This document shows, piece by piece, positions 33,905 to 44,270 of a stretch of DNA of 64,000 bases. The position numbers and the translations under genes were made by a program. The stretch is from Paenibacillus chitinolyticus NBRC 15660 (lineage in GTDB: Bacteria > Bacillota > Bacilli > Paenibacillales > NBRC-103111). Positions within the stretch are counted from its first letter, which is position 1. The number at the start of each line of letters is the position of its first letter. The notes below the pieces were generated by a model that was not told where the DNA came from, ran no database searches, and worked only from the letters and a program-made list of their open reading frames with translations. The stretch spans positions 620,001 to 684,000 of the forward strand of contig NZ_BBJT01000003.1 of NCBI RefSeq assembly GCF_000739915.1, written 5' to 3'.

Positions 33905-33954
33905 TCGCAAGTAGGTCCATTTTAGCATGCCGGTTCTAGAAATAAAAATAAATC

Positions 33955-35223
33955 TTATTGTCCGTTTTGCCCAAATACCGCCGCTGAATTCATTTCCGGC
34001 TCCACCGGCTGTGCGGCGGGTTCTTCGGCATCCTTCTCAGGAATCCACCAATCGTCCCAAGTACCGTGAACATGATACCAGGTGATCCCCTCGGGAGACA
34101 GCCACTTTTCGAAAGCTTTGACGGTCTGCGAGGCAAAGAAGCCCTTCATATTGTGGATACGGCTCCAATCCGGGTACTTGTACGTTGCCGATCGCGAGGT
34201 CAGCGGAATATCATCGTCCGTCGGAATAATGCCGGCAGGCCGCACTTTGAGCGCCAGCCCGGGATTGACCCATAACGCTTCGGACTCCGTCCGGATGTGC
34301 ACCCACTCCAGCTCCCCGTCCTTCCACGTTTCGAAAGCGTCGTAGCTGCCCGGCGCGACTTCCGTATAATTTTCATCGTCGTAATAAGTCGGCTTCGCGA
34401 ACCCTTTGCCGCCGGTAGGAAGTTCGATTTTCCCCGTCGTTTCCCGGACACCCGCCAGCTCATCCCCGGGTAAAATCCACCGTTCCCCTTCCGGGAGGGA
34501 AACTTTATACCAAGTCGGGCTGCCGTCGCCGAGCGTAGGCGGAAGCTCCCATACTGCCGTCACCGGGTACCTCCCGGTTTTCAGCGTTCCCTTTTTGGTT
34601 AGCCCCGTGTAAGGCAGCTCGAAGCTGTCCGTATCTTGGAAAAGGTCGACGGTAGTGGAGACCGCTTTTTCCCGAACGGCTTCCTTATAAAAGCTGTCGT
34701 AGATCCACTTGTCTCCCAGCCAAGTCTGGATGCGGTAGAAGGTAATCGTCCGGGGAGGGCCGAAGTCCGCTCCATCCCATTCGATTGTTCCCGTGACCGT
34801 TACCTGCTGCGGGGAAATGATCGTGCCGCTGGCCGTTTCCTGAAGAGGCTCGTCGTACAGCTCCTGCTTATCGACCAGAGTGATCGTCGCGGTTTCGGCC
34901 TTGTACTTGCCGGGAACGAGCGTTTCGGGATCGGCTTTGATCCATTTCTCCCCCTGCCACGTTTCGATGAGATATCCCTTTTCTTCCGTATGATCCGCCA
35001 TGCTCCACCCGCTGTCTCTCTTCGTAATATGGACAGTTTGAAGAGGAGACAGGCTTCCCGCAGGCTTGGTGAACGCTTCGTCTTCGTACATCATCGTCTC
35101 CCGGAGCAGCGTCACGTCCCACGGAACGTTGATTACCATAGCCTTCGCCCGGACCGGAGCCAGTATAGAGGCGGAGCTTGCGAGCAGCAGGAAAGCCGCA
35201 CCAGACAACAACCACTTTTTCAA
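33955..35223 (-). CDS. Secreted protein with five SH3/GW-like repeats
   Basis: A signal peptide (KKWLLSGAAFLLLASSASIL, cleavage near AKA) is followed by about five ~75-residue modules. Each ends in a tryptophan pair: LIETWQGEKWIKAD, YRIQTWLGDKWIYDS, WYKVSLPEGERWILPG, WVHIRTESEALWVNPG and WYHVHGTWDDWWIPE. Each opens with a short element such as LLRETMMYED, LVDKQELYDEP or ATYKYPDWS. This is the pattern of bacterial SH3b/GW modules that bind cell-wall polymers. No catalytic domain or anchor is present. The start is a TTG at 35223 with AAGGAGGAGG upstream. The gene has its own terminator. The ligand is unknown. Confidence 0.7.
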   Translation of the reverse strand: MKKWLLSGAAFLLLASSASILAPVRAKAMVINVPWDVTLLRETMMYEDEAFTKPAGSLSPLQTVHITKRDSGWSMADHTEEKGYLIETWQGEKWIKADPETLVPGKYKAETATITLVDKQELYDEPLQETASGTIISPQQVTVTGTIEWDGADFGPPRTITFYRIQTWLGDKWIYDSFYKEAVREKAVSTTVDLFQDTDSFELPYTGLTKKGTLKTGRYPVTAVWELPPTLGDGSPTWYKVSLPEGERWILPGDELAGVRETTGKIELPTGGKGFAKPTYYDDENYTEVAPGSYDAFETWKDGELEWVHIRTESEALWVNPGLALKVRPAGIIPTDDDIPLTSRSATYKYPDWSRIHNMKGFFASQTVKAFEKWLSPEGITWYHVHGTWDDWWIPEKDAEEPAAQPVEPEMNSAAVFGQNGQ

Positions 35224-35415
35224 CGGGTTTCCTCCTCCTTCAACGGATATTTATCCAGAACATTTTTAAGAATCTTGAAAATGGCCGGATGCCCCGTGCG
35301 CCAGAGCCCGTTCGTTCTTCCGGGCGGCGAGGCTTGAGGCACCTTAATCGACAATCGACGCGATTGCGCTCTGCGGAACTTGAGGCGTATGCGAATCCGC
35401 CCCGCCTTTTTTTGT

Positions 35416-35454
35416 TAAAAAGCACCTGAAACCGCCGGGGTCTCAGATGCTTTC
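35416..35454 (-). terminator. Terminator of the glycogen operon
   Basis: An imperfect hairpin pairs AAGCA-CTGA-ACC (35420-35432) with GGT-TCAG-TGCTTT (35438-35453). On the minus strand it ends in TTTTTAAC. It lies about 45 nt beyond the stop of the glgA fusion. Confidence 0.65.
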
Positions 35455-35497
35455 AACAGGATGCGGGAACGGTTTACGTATCCAAGCGGGGGACCGA

Positions 35498-38400
35498 TTA
35501 AACTGCCTTCAGCAGATAGACCCTGGCTTCAAAAGGACGAAGCTGGAGTTCCGCGTCCAGACCGCTCGTCTCGCTCCCTTCCCCGACGGGGTAGTTGGCG
35601 ATAAGCAGCTCACCGCCGCCCCCGGCCAGAAGCGGGTACGGGCTCGCAAAGGAGACCGTTTCTCCGGTAAAGTTGAGCATAACGAACAGCCTGTCGTTTC
35701 CGAGCGTGCGGGTATACGCGTAAATGCGCTCGTCTTCTTCGGACACGATCTCATAGCTGCCGTACACGATCACCGGGTGAGTTTTACGGAGCGCGATCAG
35801 TTTCCGGTAATAATGAAAAATAGAATCCGTGTCAGCCAAAGCCGCTTCCGCGTTAATCTCCGTATAGTTCGGATTCACGTGCAGCCACGGCGTTCCGGTC
35901 GTAAAACCTGCGTTCGCCTCCGTACTCCACTGCATCGGAGTCCGTGCGTTATCCCGCCCTTTGATGCGGATCGCGTTCATGACCTCGTCATGATTGCCGC
36001 CGCCTTCGGTGACGCGCTCCCGGTACATATTCAGCGTCTCGACGTCCCGGCAGTCCTCGATCCCTTTGAAAGGCACGTTCGTCATGCCGAGCTCCTCGCC
36101 CTGATAAATGTAAGGCGTTCCCTCCAGCGTGTGAAGGAAAGTCGCCAGCATTTTGGCGGATTCCACGCGGTATTCGCGGTCGTTGCCGAACCGGGACACC
36201 ATTCTCGGCTGGTCATGGTTGTTCAGGTACAAGCTGTTCCACGCGCGTCCATGCAGCCCCGTCTGCCACCGGCCGATCGTCGCTTTCAGATCCTTCAGCT
36301 TCCAGCCGCACGGGTCCCATTTGCCGCCCCAGCCGCTGTCCAGCTCCATATGCTCGAACTGGAACACCATGTTCAGCTCGGTTCCGTCCGCATTCGCATA
36401 ACGGGCCGCGTCGTCCGGGGTTACACCCGGTGTTTCGCCGACCGTCATGATATCGTAACGGGAAAGTACCTTTTCGTTCATTTCCCGCAAAAACTCATGC
36501 ACCCTCGGGCCGTTCATAAAATAGTCCCCGCCCCATGCATACCGGTCTCCGCCCGCGCTTGGAAGTCCCTCCGTCTTAGAAATCATGTTGATGACGTCCA
36601 TGCGGAACCCGTCGATTCCCTTATCCAGCCACCACGTCATCATGTCGTAGATTTCCTCGCGCACCTTCGGGTTCTCCCAGTTTAAATCCGGCTGCTTGCG
36701 GCTGAACAAATGAAGGTAATACTCCCCGGTCTGCCCGTCGTACTCCCACGCCGGACCGCTGAAAATACTCGTCCAGTTGTTCGGCTCCTGTCCGTCGCGG
36801 CTTGGCCTCCAAATGTAATAATCCCGGTAGGGATTCTCTTTGGAGGAGCGGGATTCCAAGAACCAGGCGTGCTCGTCCGACGAGTGGTTCACGACGAGAT
36901 CCATAATCAGCTTCATGCCCCGGCCGTGTACTTCCGCGAGCAGCTTCTCCCAATCCGCCATCGTTCCGAAATCGTCCATAATCCCGCGATAATCGCTGAT
37001 ATCGTAGCCGTTGTCGTCATTGGGCGATTGATAGACCGGAGACAGCCAGATCACGTCGACGCCGAGCTCTTTCAAATAATCCAGCTTCGAGATGATGCCC
37101 GGAATATCGCCGATTCCGTCTCCGTTGCTGTCTTTAAAACTGCGCGGATAAATCTGGTAGACGACGCTCTCTTTCCACCAGGTTTTGCCTCCTGGGCCCC
37201 CGCCGTCATCTTCTCCCGCTTCGCTTACAGCCGCGGCTTTCGGCCGGGCCGGAGTCCGTTCGCTTGCGGCCGGAGCCGCTTCTCTCAGCTGTGCCGCATG
37301 AGCCGCCGCGACCCGGAGCTGAGCTTCCTGTTCACTGCGCCGCCGCTCCGCTTCCTGCCACGCTCTCTGGCGCTCTTTGGACGCGTCCGCCGCCTCCCGG
37401 ATAAGTTCCTGGTACAGCGACTTGTACTGCAAAGCCGATTTTTTCCAGCTAAAATCGGTCTTCTTGATGTTCGCCGCCAGGTTGCGCCAGGCTTCCTGGT
37501 CATGAAGATAGAAGTGCACCGCGCGTCTAACCGTATGCAGCATATCGTGGGCGTTGTACGAGCTAAAGCTGAAGCCCGTGCCTTCGCCGGTAAATTCATT
37601 GTAAGGATGCACCGTATCCTTCAAGCCGCCCGTCTCGCGGACGATCGGTACCGTGCGGTAGCGCATCGCGATAAGCTGACCGATTCCGCACGGCTCGAAG
37701 AGCGACGGCATCAGGAAGAGATCCGAGCCGGCGTATACTTGACGGGCAAGCCCGTCGTCGAATGCGATGTAGGCGGCCAGCTTGTCGGGATGCTGAGCCG
37801 CCGCTTCGCGGAAGAGCTGCTCGTACTCATGATCCCCTGTCCCCACAATCACCCATTGGGCATCCAGGGACAGAAGCTCCGGCAGCACGTGACGGATCAA
37901 ATCGATCCCCTTCTGCTGCACCAGCCGGGTCACCAGCGAGATAACCGGCACGTCGTCGCGGACCGGCAGCCCCAGCCGCTGCTGAAGGTGCGTTTTATTC
38001 AGCCGCTTTTTGGACAAAGAATCCCGGTACGTGACAGCCAGATGGGGGTCGGTCACCGGATTAAAAAGATCGTAGTCGATCCCGTTGACGATGCCCACGG
38101 TCGCCTCGCTGCGGTAGCGCAGCAGGCTGTCCATATGCTCGCCGAAGAACGGCGTACGGATCTCCTCCGCGTAAGTCGGGCTTACCGCCGTAATGCGGTC
38201 GGAATACAGCAGTCCGCCTTTCAGGAAGCTGCCGCCGTCGTACATTTCGAGCTGATCCCCGTTGAAATAGCCGGCATCCAGGCCGAAGAGATCCATCATC
38301 GTCTCTTTGGAGAAAAGCCCCTGGTAGCGCAGATTGTGTATCGTAATGACCGTTTTGATATCTTCATAGAACGGATAGTACGGGCTGTACTGCGCTCTAA

Positions 38401-38833
38401 GCAAAACCGGAATCATGCCCGCCTGCCAGTCGTGGCAGTGAATCACATCGGGCTTGAAACCGATGTGCGGAAGCGAGTCGATTACGGCCCGGCAGTAAAA
38501 CGCGAATCTTTCGGCATCGTCGCCGTATCCGTAATGCCCGCTTCTGCGGAAATAAAACTCGTTGTCCACGAAATAAAACGTGACGCCTTCGTGTTCCAGG
38601 GTTTGAATGCCGCAGTACTGCAAGCGCCAGCCCAGATTTACGCGGAACGTGACGAGGTTCGCCGTCTCCATCTTGTCTTTGAATACTTGAGGAATTTCGT
38701 CATACTTGGGCAGAATGACCCGGACATCCGCTCCGTTGCGTTTAAGTTCCTTGGGCAGGGACCCGATTACATCGCCCAGTCCGCCCGTCTTGGCGAAAGG
38801 CGCCGCTTCCGAAGCCGCAAACAAAATGTTCAT
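35498..38833 (-). CDS. glgA: Fusion of glycogen synthase (GlgA) and GH13_31 oligo-1,6-glucosidase-like enzyme
   Basis: One open frame encodes two complete enzymes. Residues ~1-480 are a GT5 glycogen synthase using ADP-glucose: KTGGLGDVIGSLP near the N-terminus and FEPCGIGQLIAMRYRTVP with ETGGLKDTV near residue 390. A charged, Ala/Glu/Arg-rich linker (~485-550) follows. From WWKESVVYQIYPRSF to the end is a full-length (~560-residue) GH13. Its nucleophile is in GFRMDVINMISK (Asp ~746), acid/base in VGETPG (Glu ~800) and third Asp in NNHDQPR. The QPDLNWENP block and the Val after the nucleophile fit subfamily 31 oligo-1,6-glucosidases. The ATG at 38833 has GGGAGTGG upstream; a GTG at 38845 lies within that site. 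It is the last gene of glgB-C-D-A. Confidence 0.9.
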   Translation of the reverse strand: MNILFAASEAAPFAKTGGLGDVIGSLPKELKRNGADVRVILPKYDEIPQVFKDKMETANLVTFRVNLGWRLQYCGIQTLEHEGVTFYFVDNEFYFRRSGHYGYGDDAERFAFYCRAVIDSLPHIGFKPDVIHCHDWQAGMIPVLLRAQYSPYYPFYEDIKTVITIHNLRYQGLFSKETMMDLFGLDAGYFNGDQLEMYDGGSFLKGGLLYSDRITAVSPTYAEEIRTPFFGEHMDSLLRYRSEATVGIVNGIDYDLFNPVTDPHLAVTYRDSLSKKRLNKTHLQQRLGLPVRDDVPVISLVTRLVQQKGIDLIRHVLPELLSLDAQWVIVGTGDHEYEQLFREAAAQHPDKLAAYIAFDDGLARQVYAGSDLFLMPSLFEPCGIGQLIAMRYRTVPIVRETGGLKDTVHPYNEFTGEGTGFSFSSYNAHDMLHTVRRAVHFYLHDQEAWRNLAANIKKTDFSWKKSALQYKSLYQELIREAADASKERQRAWQEAERRRSEQEAQLRVAAAHAAQLREAAPAASERTPARPKAAAVSEAGEDDGGGPGGKTWWKESVVYQIYPRSFKDSNGDGIGDIPGIISKLDYLKELGVDVIWLSPVYQSPNDDNGYDISDYRGIMDDFGTMADWEKLLAEVHGRGMKLIMDLVVNHSSDEHAWFLESRSSKENPYRDYYIWRPSRDGQEPNNWTSIFSGPAWEYDGQTGEYYLHLFSRKQPDLNWENPKVREEIYDMMTWWLDKGIDGFRMDVINMISKTEGLPSAGGDRYAWGGDYFMNGPRVHEFLREMNEKVLSRYDIMTVGETPGVTPDDAARYANADGTELNMVFQFEHMELDSGWGGKWDPCGWKLKDLKATIGRWQTGLHGRAWNSLYLNNHDQPRMVSRFGNDREYRVESAKMLATFLHTLEGTPYIYQGEELGMTNVPFKGIEDCRDVETLNMYRERVTEGGGNHDEVMNAIRIKGRDNARTPMQWSTEANAGFTTGTPWLHVNPNYTEINAEAALADTDSIFHYYRKLIALRKTHPVIVYGSYEIVSEEDERIYAYTRTLGNDRLFVMLNFTGETVSFASPYPLLAGGGGELLIANYPVGEGSETSGLDAELQLRPFEARVYLLKAV

Positions 38834-38944
38834 GTACGTTTCCACTCCCGTCTTCTAAGTTTCTTCTAATTTTCTATTTGAAAAAGCCAAACCGAAAACC
38901 GCATGGCGGCGTCCGGTTACGGCTTTTGATTGTCGGAATCCGTT

Positions 38945-40054
38945 TTAAATGACTTTCATTTTCGCCGCGATGAACGGTGCTCGAACATCCCCGGTCAACA
39001 CACGCCCGCGGCTGATGAACACGTCTTTGTCAAGAATGGCGTTCTCGATCACGACATTTTCTTCAATGGAGCAGTTCTGCAGGATAATGCTGTTTTTCAC
39101 GACAGCCCCCTTGCCGATTTTTACACCCCGCGACAAAATGCTGTTATCGACCTTGCCTTCAATGACGCAGCCGTTGGCGATCAGGGAATTGCGCACGCTC
39201 GCGTTAGCCTCGTAACGGGCAGGCGGTTCGTCTTTTACCTTGGTATAGATGAGATCCTTGCGGAAGAACAACTCCCGCAGCACCGACGGATCCAGCAGTT
39301 CCATGCTGTGCCGGTAGTAGCCTTGGATCGAATTCACGATTCCGAGATAGCCGTCATGATGGTATCCGACCACGTTCAGCTTGTCGACGTTCTTCATGAT
39401 CCCGTCCCGGACCAGATGATCGTAGCCCTGCGCCAGGCAAGTCTCCACCATGTCCAAAAGGAGCGCTTTGCTCATGATATACATTTCCATGGACACGTAA
39501 TCCGTACGCAGACGTCCGGTCTGGTCCTCTATAACCGTCACTCTGCCGTCCGGACGTACCGCAAGGCGGCGGTAGCTTCCCGAGTATTCCTCTTCCGCCT
39601 CTTTATAAATGACGGTCACATCCGCTCTCATATCTTCATGGTAGCGGACGGCGTCTTCGAAATTAATGTTGCATACCATATGGCTGCGTCCGATGATGAC
39701 CAGTTCTTCCCGGCCCCGGTAGAAATAATCGCGGTGGGAATAGAACTGGAACAAATCTCCGCGCGACATGCCCGCCGGATCGTCCTGGACGGACGGCAGC
39801 ACGAACAGGCCGCCTCTCTTGCGGTCGAGGTCCCATTCCTTGCCGGAACCCAGATGGTCCATCAGGGAACGGTATTTGTGCTGGGTAAACACAGCTACGT
39901 TGCCGATCGAGGAATTCACCATGTTGGATAAAATAAAATCGATCAGCCGGTAACGGCCTCCGAACGGAACCGAGCCCGCACAGCGGTGAAGCGTAAGCTC
40001 TTCCAGATCGTCCGGCTCGTTCACCAGATTGATAACGCCCATTACATGCTTCAT
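38945..40054 (-). CDS. glgD: Glucose-1-phosphate adenylyltransferase subunit GlgD
   Basis: The 369-residue protein has the nucleotidyltransferase fold and a C-terminal left-handed beta-helix (SVRNSLIANGCVIEG, VKNSIILQNCSIEE). It lacks the glycine-rich GGxGxRL pyrophosphorylase loop present in GlgC; its N-terminus reads VINLVNEPDDLEELTLHR. GlgD subunits are regulatory or weakly active partners that raise GlgC activity in Firmicutes. It lies 7 nt downstream of glgC and is followed after ~110 nt by the glgA fusion. The complex makes ADP-glucose. Confidence 0.93.
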   Translation of the reverse strand: MKHVMGVINLVNEPDDLEELTLHRCAGSVPFGGRYRLIDFILSNMVNSSIGNVAVFTQHKYRSLMDHLGSGKEWDLDRKRGGLFVLPSVQDDPAGMSRGDLFQFYSHRDYFYRGREELVIIGRSHMVCNINFEDAVRYHEDMRADVTVIYKEAEEEYSGSYRRLAVRPDGRVTVIEDQTGRLRTDYVSMEMYIMSKALLLDMVETCLAQGYDHLVRDGIMKNVDKLNVVGYHHDGYLGIVNSIQGYYRHSMELLDPSVLRELFFRKDLIYTKVKDEPPARYEANASVRNSLIANGCVIEGKVDNSILSRGVKIGKGAVVKNSIILQNCSIEENVVIENAILDKDVFISRGRVLTGDVRAPFIAAKMKVI

Positions 40055-40061
40055 GCCATCC

Positions 40062-41210
40062 TCACCCTTTCGACTCCGTAGTGGCCCGTATGTGTTCTCC
40101 TCCGCCGATCAGCACGATCTCTTCCCCGTCTCCTACGACCGCCCCGTCGTCCACAATCGTATTTTCCCCGATGATCGCTTTGCGGATGGTGACATTGCTG
40201 CCGATACTCGCTCCCGGCATAATGACAGAATCCCGGATGACGCTACCCTCGCCGATATGTACGCCGTAGAATAGGACGGAGTGGTCCACATCTCCGAACA
40301 CGGAGCATCCTTCGTTCACGAGCGAACGGCGCACTTTGGCCCCGTTCGAAACAAACTGGGCAGGCTGATAAGGCGTCACGGAATAGATACGCCACGATTT
40401 ATCGTTCAAGTTCAGTTGGGTCGGATCGTCCAGCAGATCCATGTTCGCTTCCCACAGGCTCTGAATGGTGCCGACATCCTTCCAGTAGCCCTGGAACGGA
40501 TACGCTACGAGGTTCGCCCCTTCTTCCAGCATGGACGGAATGATGTCCTTTCCGAAATCTTTGCTGGAGTCGGGATTTTCGTTATCCTGGATCAGATATT
40601 TTTTAAGCGCCGTCCAGGTAAACATATACACGCCCATGGAAGCAAGGTTGCTTTTGGGTTCTTTCGGTTTTTCCGCGAATTCCGTAATTTCGCTTTCTTC
40701 ATTTACGCTCAGAAGGCCGAAACGCGACGCCTCCTCCCACTTGACCTCGATCACCGCGATCGTGGCGTCCGCACCCTTCGTTTTGTGGTAAGTGAGCAGC
40801 CGGTCGTAATCCATTTTATAGATGTGGTCCCCCGAGATGATCAGCACGTACTCCGGCTCATAGCGGTCGATAAATCCGATATTGCGGTAAATCGCGTTCG
40901 CCGTCCCCTGATACCAGTCGCCTCCGCCCTGCTCCATAAAAGGAGGCAGCACCGTTACGCCTCCGTTTTTGCGGTCCAGGTCCCACGCTCCGCCTATGCC
41001 GATGTAGGAGTTCAGCACGAGAGGCTGGTATTGGGTGAGCACCCCTACCGTGTCGATGCCCGAGTTCGTGCAATTGCTGAGCGTGAAATCGATAATGCGG
41101 TACTTTCCGCCGAAATGAACGGCCGGTTTCGCCAGCTGCTGCGTCAGCACGCCGAGTCGTCTGCCCTCTCCTCCGGCAAGCAGCATGGCAATACATTCTT
41201 TACTTCGCAT
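40062..41210 (-). CDS. glgC: Glucose-1-phosphate adenylyltransferase (ADP-glucose pyrophosphorylase)
   Basis: The catalytic subunit begins [22 protein letters not shown], the nucleotide-binding loop, and continues with [19 protein letters not shown] and GDHIYKMDY (metal Asp). [10 protein letters not shown] and the C-terminal beta-helix ([15 protein letters not shown]) complete the family pattern. It joins ATP and glucose-1-phosphate to ADP-glucose for GlgA. The start overlaps the glgB stop by 11 nt, indicating coupled translation, and glgD follows after 7 nt. Confidence 0.96.
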   Translation of the reverse strand: MRSKECIAMLLAGGEGRRLGVLTQQLAKPAVHFGGKYRIIDFTLSNCTNSGIDTVGVLTQYQPLVLNSYIGIGGAWDLDRKNGGVTVLPPFMEQGGGDWYQGTANAIYRNIGFIDRYEPEYVLIISGDHIYKMDYDRLLTYHKTKGADATIAVIEVKWEEASRFGLLSVNEESEITEFAEKPKEPKSNLASMGVYMFTWTALKKYLIQDNENPDSSKDFGKDIIPSMLEEGANLVAYPFQGYWKDVGTIQSLWEANMDLLDDPTQLNLNDKSWRIYSVTPYQPAQFVSNGAKVRRSLVNEGCSVFGDVDHSVLFYGVHIGEGSVIRDSVIMPGASIGSNVTIRKAIIGENTIVDDGAVVGDGEEIVLIGGGEHIRATTESKG

Positions 41211-43158
41211 CTTTCGATTTCCCCTTTCGTCGCGAGGTACGTTCGACTTGTGATCGTTTCAGATAAACTGCGGCAAGCGGCGGTACGTGAAGCGACAAGC
41301 TGTAGTCAAAACCGTGCAGCGGAACCGCTTCGCTCTCAAGCGACTGACGGTTGGCCTGGCCCGACCCGCCGTATGCTTCGTCGTCGCTGTTGAAGATTTC
41401 CGCATAGGTCCCCGGTTCGGGAACGCCGATCCGGTAATCCGGATGGACGACCGGCGTGAAGTTGCACACGACGATGAGATCGTCCTTGGGCTTCTTGCCT
41501 TTGCGGATAAAAGCGACGATACTCTGGCTGGAATCGTCGGGCGAAATCCACCGGAACCCGTCGTGGCCGTGATCGTTCTGCCATAAGGCAGGCTGCTCCT
41601 GATAGAAGCGGTTCAAGGCCCGGACATAGGTCTGCATTTTGCCGTGCAGCTCATAGTCCAGCAAAAACCAGTCCAGATCCTCCAAGTCCTTCCATTCGTC
41701 GAACTGGGCGAATTCCCCTCCCATGAACAGAAGCTTCTTCCCCGGATGACCGGACATATAACCGTAAAGCACGCGGGTGTTGGCGAACTTCTGCCAGTAG
41801 TCCCCCGGCATTTTATGCAGAATGGACCGCTTGCCATGCACGACTTCGTCATGCGAAAGCGGCAGCACGAAATTTTCGTTGAACGCGTACATAAACGAGA
41901 ACGTGATCAGATTATGATGATGTTTCCGGTGAATGGGATCCATCTTCATATACTTCAGCATGTCGTTCATCCAGCCCATGTTCCACTTGTAATTGAAACC
42001 GAGCCCGCCCGCATCGACAGGCGATGTGACTTGAGGCCAATCCGTGGAATCCTCGGCCATCATCAAGGCGTTCGGATAGGAGCCGAAGACGGCCGTATTT
42101 AATTTCTTCAAAAACCCGATCGCGGCCGGATTTTCGTCCCCTCCGTGCTCGTTTGTGACCCACATGGACTGCGGCTTGCCGAAGTTCAAATACAGCATGC
42201 TCGCTACCGCATCGACCCTGATGCCGTCGATGTGATATTTGTCCATCCAGAACATCGCGTTGGAAATAAGAAAGCTGTGAACCTCCGGCTTGTTGAAATC
42301 GAAAGCCAGCGTTCCCCATTCCGGCTTTTCCGCGAGATGGGTCTGATCCGGCTCGTACAGCGGCTGTCCGTCAAACTGCCGCAGACCGTGGGCGTCTTTG
42401 CAGAAATGGCCCGGCACCCAGTCCATGATGACGCCGATGCCGGCCTGGTGACACCGGTCCACGAAATACATAAAGTCTTTCGGTTCGCCGAACCGGCTCG
42501 TCACCGAATAATAGCCCGTCGCCTGGTAGCCCCAGGAACGGTCGAACGGATGCTCCGCAAGCGGAAGCAGCTCGATATGGGTATATCCCATTTCGAGAAC
42601 GTAGTCGACAAGTTCGTCCGCCAGCTCGCGATAGGTGAGAAGTTCGTCCTCTTCGCGGCTTTTCTTCTTCCAGGTTCCGAGATGGACCTCGTAAATGTTT
42701 AAAGGCTGGTCGTATACCGGTTTGCGGGCGCGCCGGCGCCGCCAGTTCTGGTCTCCCCACTTGTACCCGTCCAAATTGTAAAAGCGGGAAGCGGTTTCCG
42801 GGCGAAGCTCCGAATAAACGGCATAAGGATCGGCTTTCAGGATAATCCGGCCGTCCGGTGTGTGGATTTCATATTTGTATAGGGAGCCTTCCGCCAGACC
42901 GGGAACCGCAAGCGTCCATATTCCGCCGGATTCCGACACGGTCTCCATGCGGTGGTTTTCTCCGTTCCATTCGTTAAAATCGCCGACGACGCGCACTTCA
43001 CGGGCATGAGGCGCCCAAACGGTAAAGCGTACGGCCGTTGTCTTACCCCTTTTCTCTGCGTGTGCCCCGAATAGGCGATAACTGTGATAAGAAGTTCCTT
43101 CATGGAACAAGTAGATGTCTTCGGAGCCGGGGATCTGTTTACCCGCCATATGCTTCAA
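41200..43158 (-). CDS. glgB: 1,4-alpha-glucan branching enzyme
   Basis: A CBM48 domain ([22 protein letters not shown]) precedes the GH13 barrel, with [15 protein letters not shown], the nucleophile in [13 protein letters not shown], the acid/base Glu in [11 protein letters not shown] and [11 protein letters not shown]. It introduces alpha-1,6 branches into glycogen. The start is uncertain: a TTG at 43158 has GAGGGGG 5 nt upstream, an ATG at 43149 shares that site at long spacing, and an open extension reaches 43260 without a good site. It is the first gene of the glycogen operon and divergent from an rRNA methyltransferase gene. Confidence 0.95.
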   Translation of the reverse strand: MKHMAGKQIPGSEDIYLFHEGTSYHSYRLFGAHAEKRGKTTAVRFTVWAPHAREVRVVGDFNEWNGENHRMETVSESGGIWTLAVPGLAEGSLYKYEIHTPDGRIILKADPYAVYSELRPETASRFYNLDGYKWGDQNWRRRRARKPVYDQPLNIYEVHLGTWKKKSREEDELLTYRELADELVDYVLEMGYTHIELLPLAEHPFDRSWGYQATGYYSVTSRFGEPKDFMYFVDRCHQAGIGVIMDWVPGHFCKDAHGLRQFDGQPLYEPDQTHLAEKPEWGTLAFDFNKPEVHSFLISNAMFWMDKYHIDGIRVDAVASMLYLNFGKPQSMWVTNEHGGDENPAAIGFLKKLNTAVFGSYPNALMMAEDSTDWPQVTSPVDAGGLGFNYKWNMGWMNDMLKYMKMDPIHRKHHHNLITFSFMYAFNENFVLPLSHDEVVHGKRSILHKMPGDYWQKFANTRVLYGYMSGHPGKKLLFMGGEFAQFDEWKDLEDLDWFLLDYELHGKMQTYVRALNRFYQEQPALWQNDHGHDGFRWISPDDSSQSIVAFIRKGKKPKDDLIVVCNFTPVVHPDYRIGVPEPGTYAEIFNSDDEAYGGSGQANRQSLESEAVPLHGFDYSLSLHVPPLAAVYLKRSQVERTSRRKGKSKDAK

Positions 43159-43400
43159 CCCATCCCCCTCTTGTATAGTCATCTTTTTGTACCCGATTCG
43201 GCACATCGTGAAACGAATAGGCGCTTTATCGGGCACACTCCTTATATTGGCTTCCATCAAGGGATGTTGTACAATAGATGCTTAGAAGAAAACGGTGTTA
43301 AAAACCGCAAGTTATACCGGCATCCGCCCGCGGACGGATTGCTGTTTTTGAATGAGGAACCGCTGTACATTTTGACGCGAGGAAAGAAGGAAATGAACCG

Positions 43401-44267
43401 ATGTATGTAGCTAATCGCTGGAACGACTATGAACTCCTGGACACCGGCGGAGGAGAAAAACTCGAACGCTGGGGTTCTTATGTATTGCGGCGTCCCGACC
43501 CGCAAATTATTTGGCCGCTGACGGCCGAAACGGCAAACTGGAAGCAGGCCGAGGGGCATTACCGGCGCAGTTCTTCCGGTGGCGGCAACTGGGACTTCCG
43601 CCAGAACCTGCCGGAACGCTGGACGATCTCGTATGACAACAAACTCCGGTTTCATATTAAACCGACCGGATTCAAGCATACGGGCCTCTTCCCCGAGCAG
43701 GCCGCCAACTGGGACTGGATGATGGACAAGATAAGCAATGCCGGCCGTCCCATTAAAGTGTTGAATCTGTTTGCTTACACGGGAGGCGCCACTGTCGCCT
43801 GCGCCCACGCGGGCGCTTCGGTCGTCCATGTCGACGCTTCGAAAGGCGTTGTGCAGTGGGCGAAAGAAAACCTCGAGCTGTCCGGTCTCGCAGACCGCCA
43901 TGTGCGATTCATTACCGACGACGTATTCAAATTCGTCCAGCGCGAGCAGCGCCGCGGCAACAAATACGACGCCATCATCATGGACCCTCCGTCCTACGGA
44001 CGCGGACCCAACGGGGAAACTTGGAAGCTTGAGGACGATTTGTATCCGTTTATCGAGACGTGCATGACGATCTTATCGGACAACCCGCTGTTCCTGCTTG
44101 TCAATTCGTATACGACCGGCATCTCTTCCACGGTGCTCAAAAATATTTTGACCCTGGCGATGCACAAGCGTTACGGCGGACATATCACCGCAGGCGAAAT
44201 CGGGCTTCCGATCACCGCAAGCGAGCTGACGCTGCCTTGCGGGATTCTCGGCCGCTGGGAGGCGTAA
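43401..44267 (+). CDS. Class I SAM-dependent methyltransferase, RlmI/RlmK-like RNA methyltransferase
   Basis: The 288-residue protein has SAM motif I LNLFAYTGGAT (residues 121-131), an acidic VHVDASKG strand end (~145), and DPPSYGRG (Asp195), the substrate-binding motif IV of RNA or DNA base methyltransferases of the RlmI/YccW type. The N-terminal PUA domain of RlmI is lacking. AAGGAA precedes the ATG. It forms a two-gene unit with a pseudouridine synthase 3 nt downstream, supporting a role in rRNA modification. The exact nucleotide is not determined. Confidence 0.85.
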   Translation: MYVANRWNDYELLDTGGGEKLERWGSYVLRRPDPQIIWPLTAETANWKQAEGHYRRSSSGGGNWDFRQNLPERWTISYDNKLRFHIKPTGFKHTGLFPEQAANWDWMMDKISNAGRPIKVLNLFAYTGGATVACAHAGASVVHVDASKGVVQWAKENLELSGLADRHVRFITDDVFKFVQREQRRGNKYDAIIMDPPSYGRGPNGETWKLEDDLYPFIETCMTILSDNPLFLLVNSYTTGISSTVLKNILTLAMHKRYGGHITAGEIGLPITASELTLPCGILGRWEA

Positions 44268-44270
44268 GCC

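Noticed and set aside
37150-37400. The glgA-GH13 fusion as an assembly or frameshift artefact
   Set aside because: The frame stays open through the linker with no stop and both domains are in the same phase, so a simple frameshift error is unlikely, although reads across the join would settle it.
36710-38869. A 719-codon plus-strand frame opposite the glgA fusion
   Set aside because: Composition is typical of an antisense shadow (Arg, Val, His rich) and the minus strand carries complete enzyme motifs.
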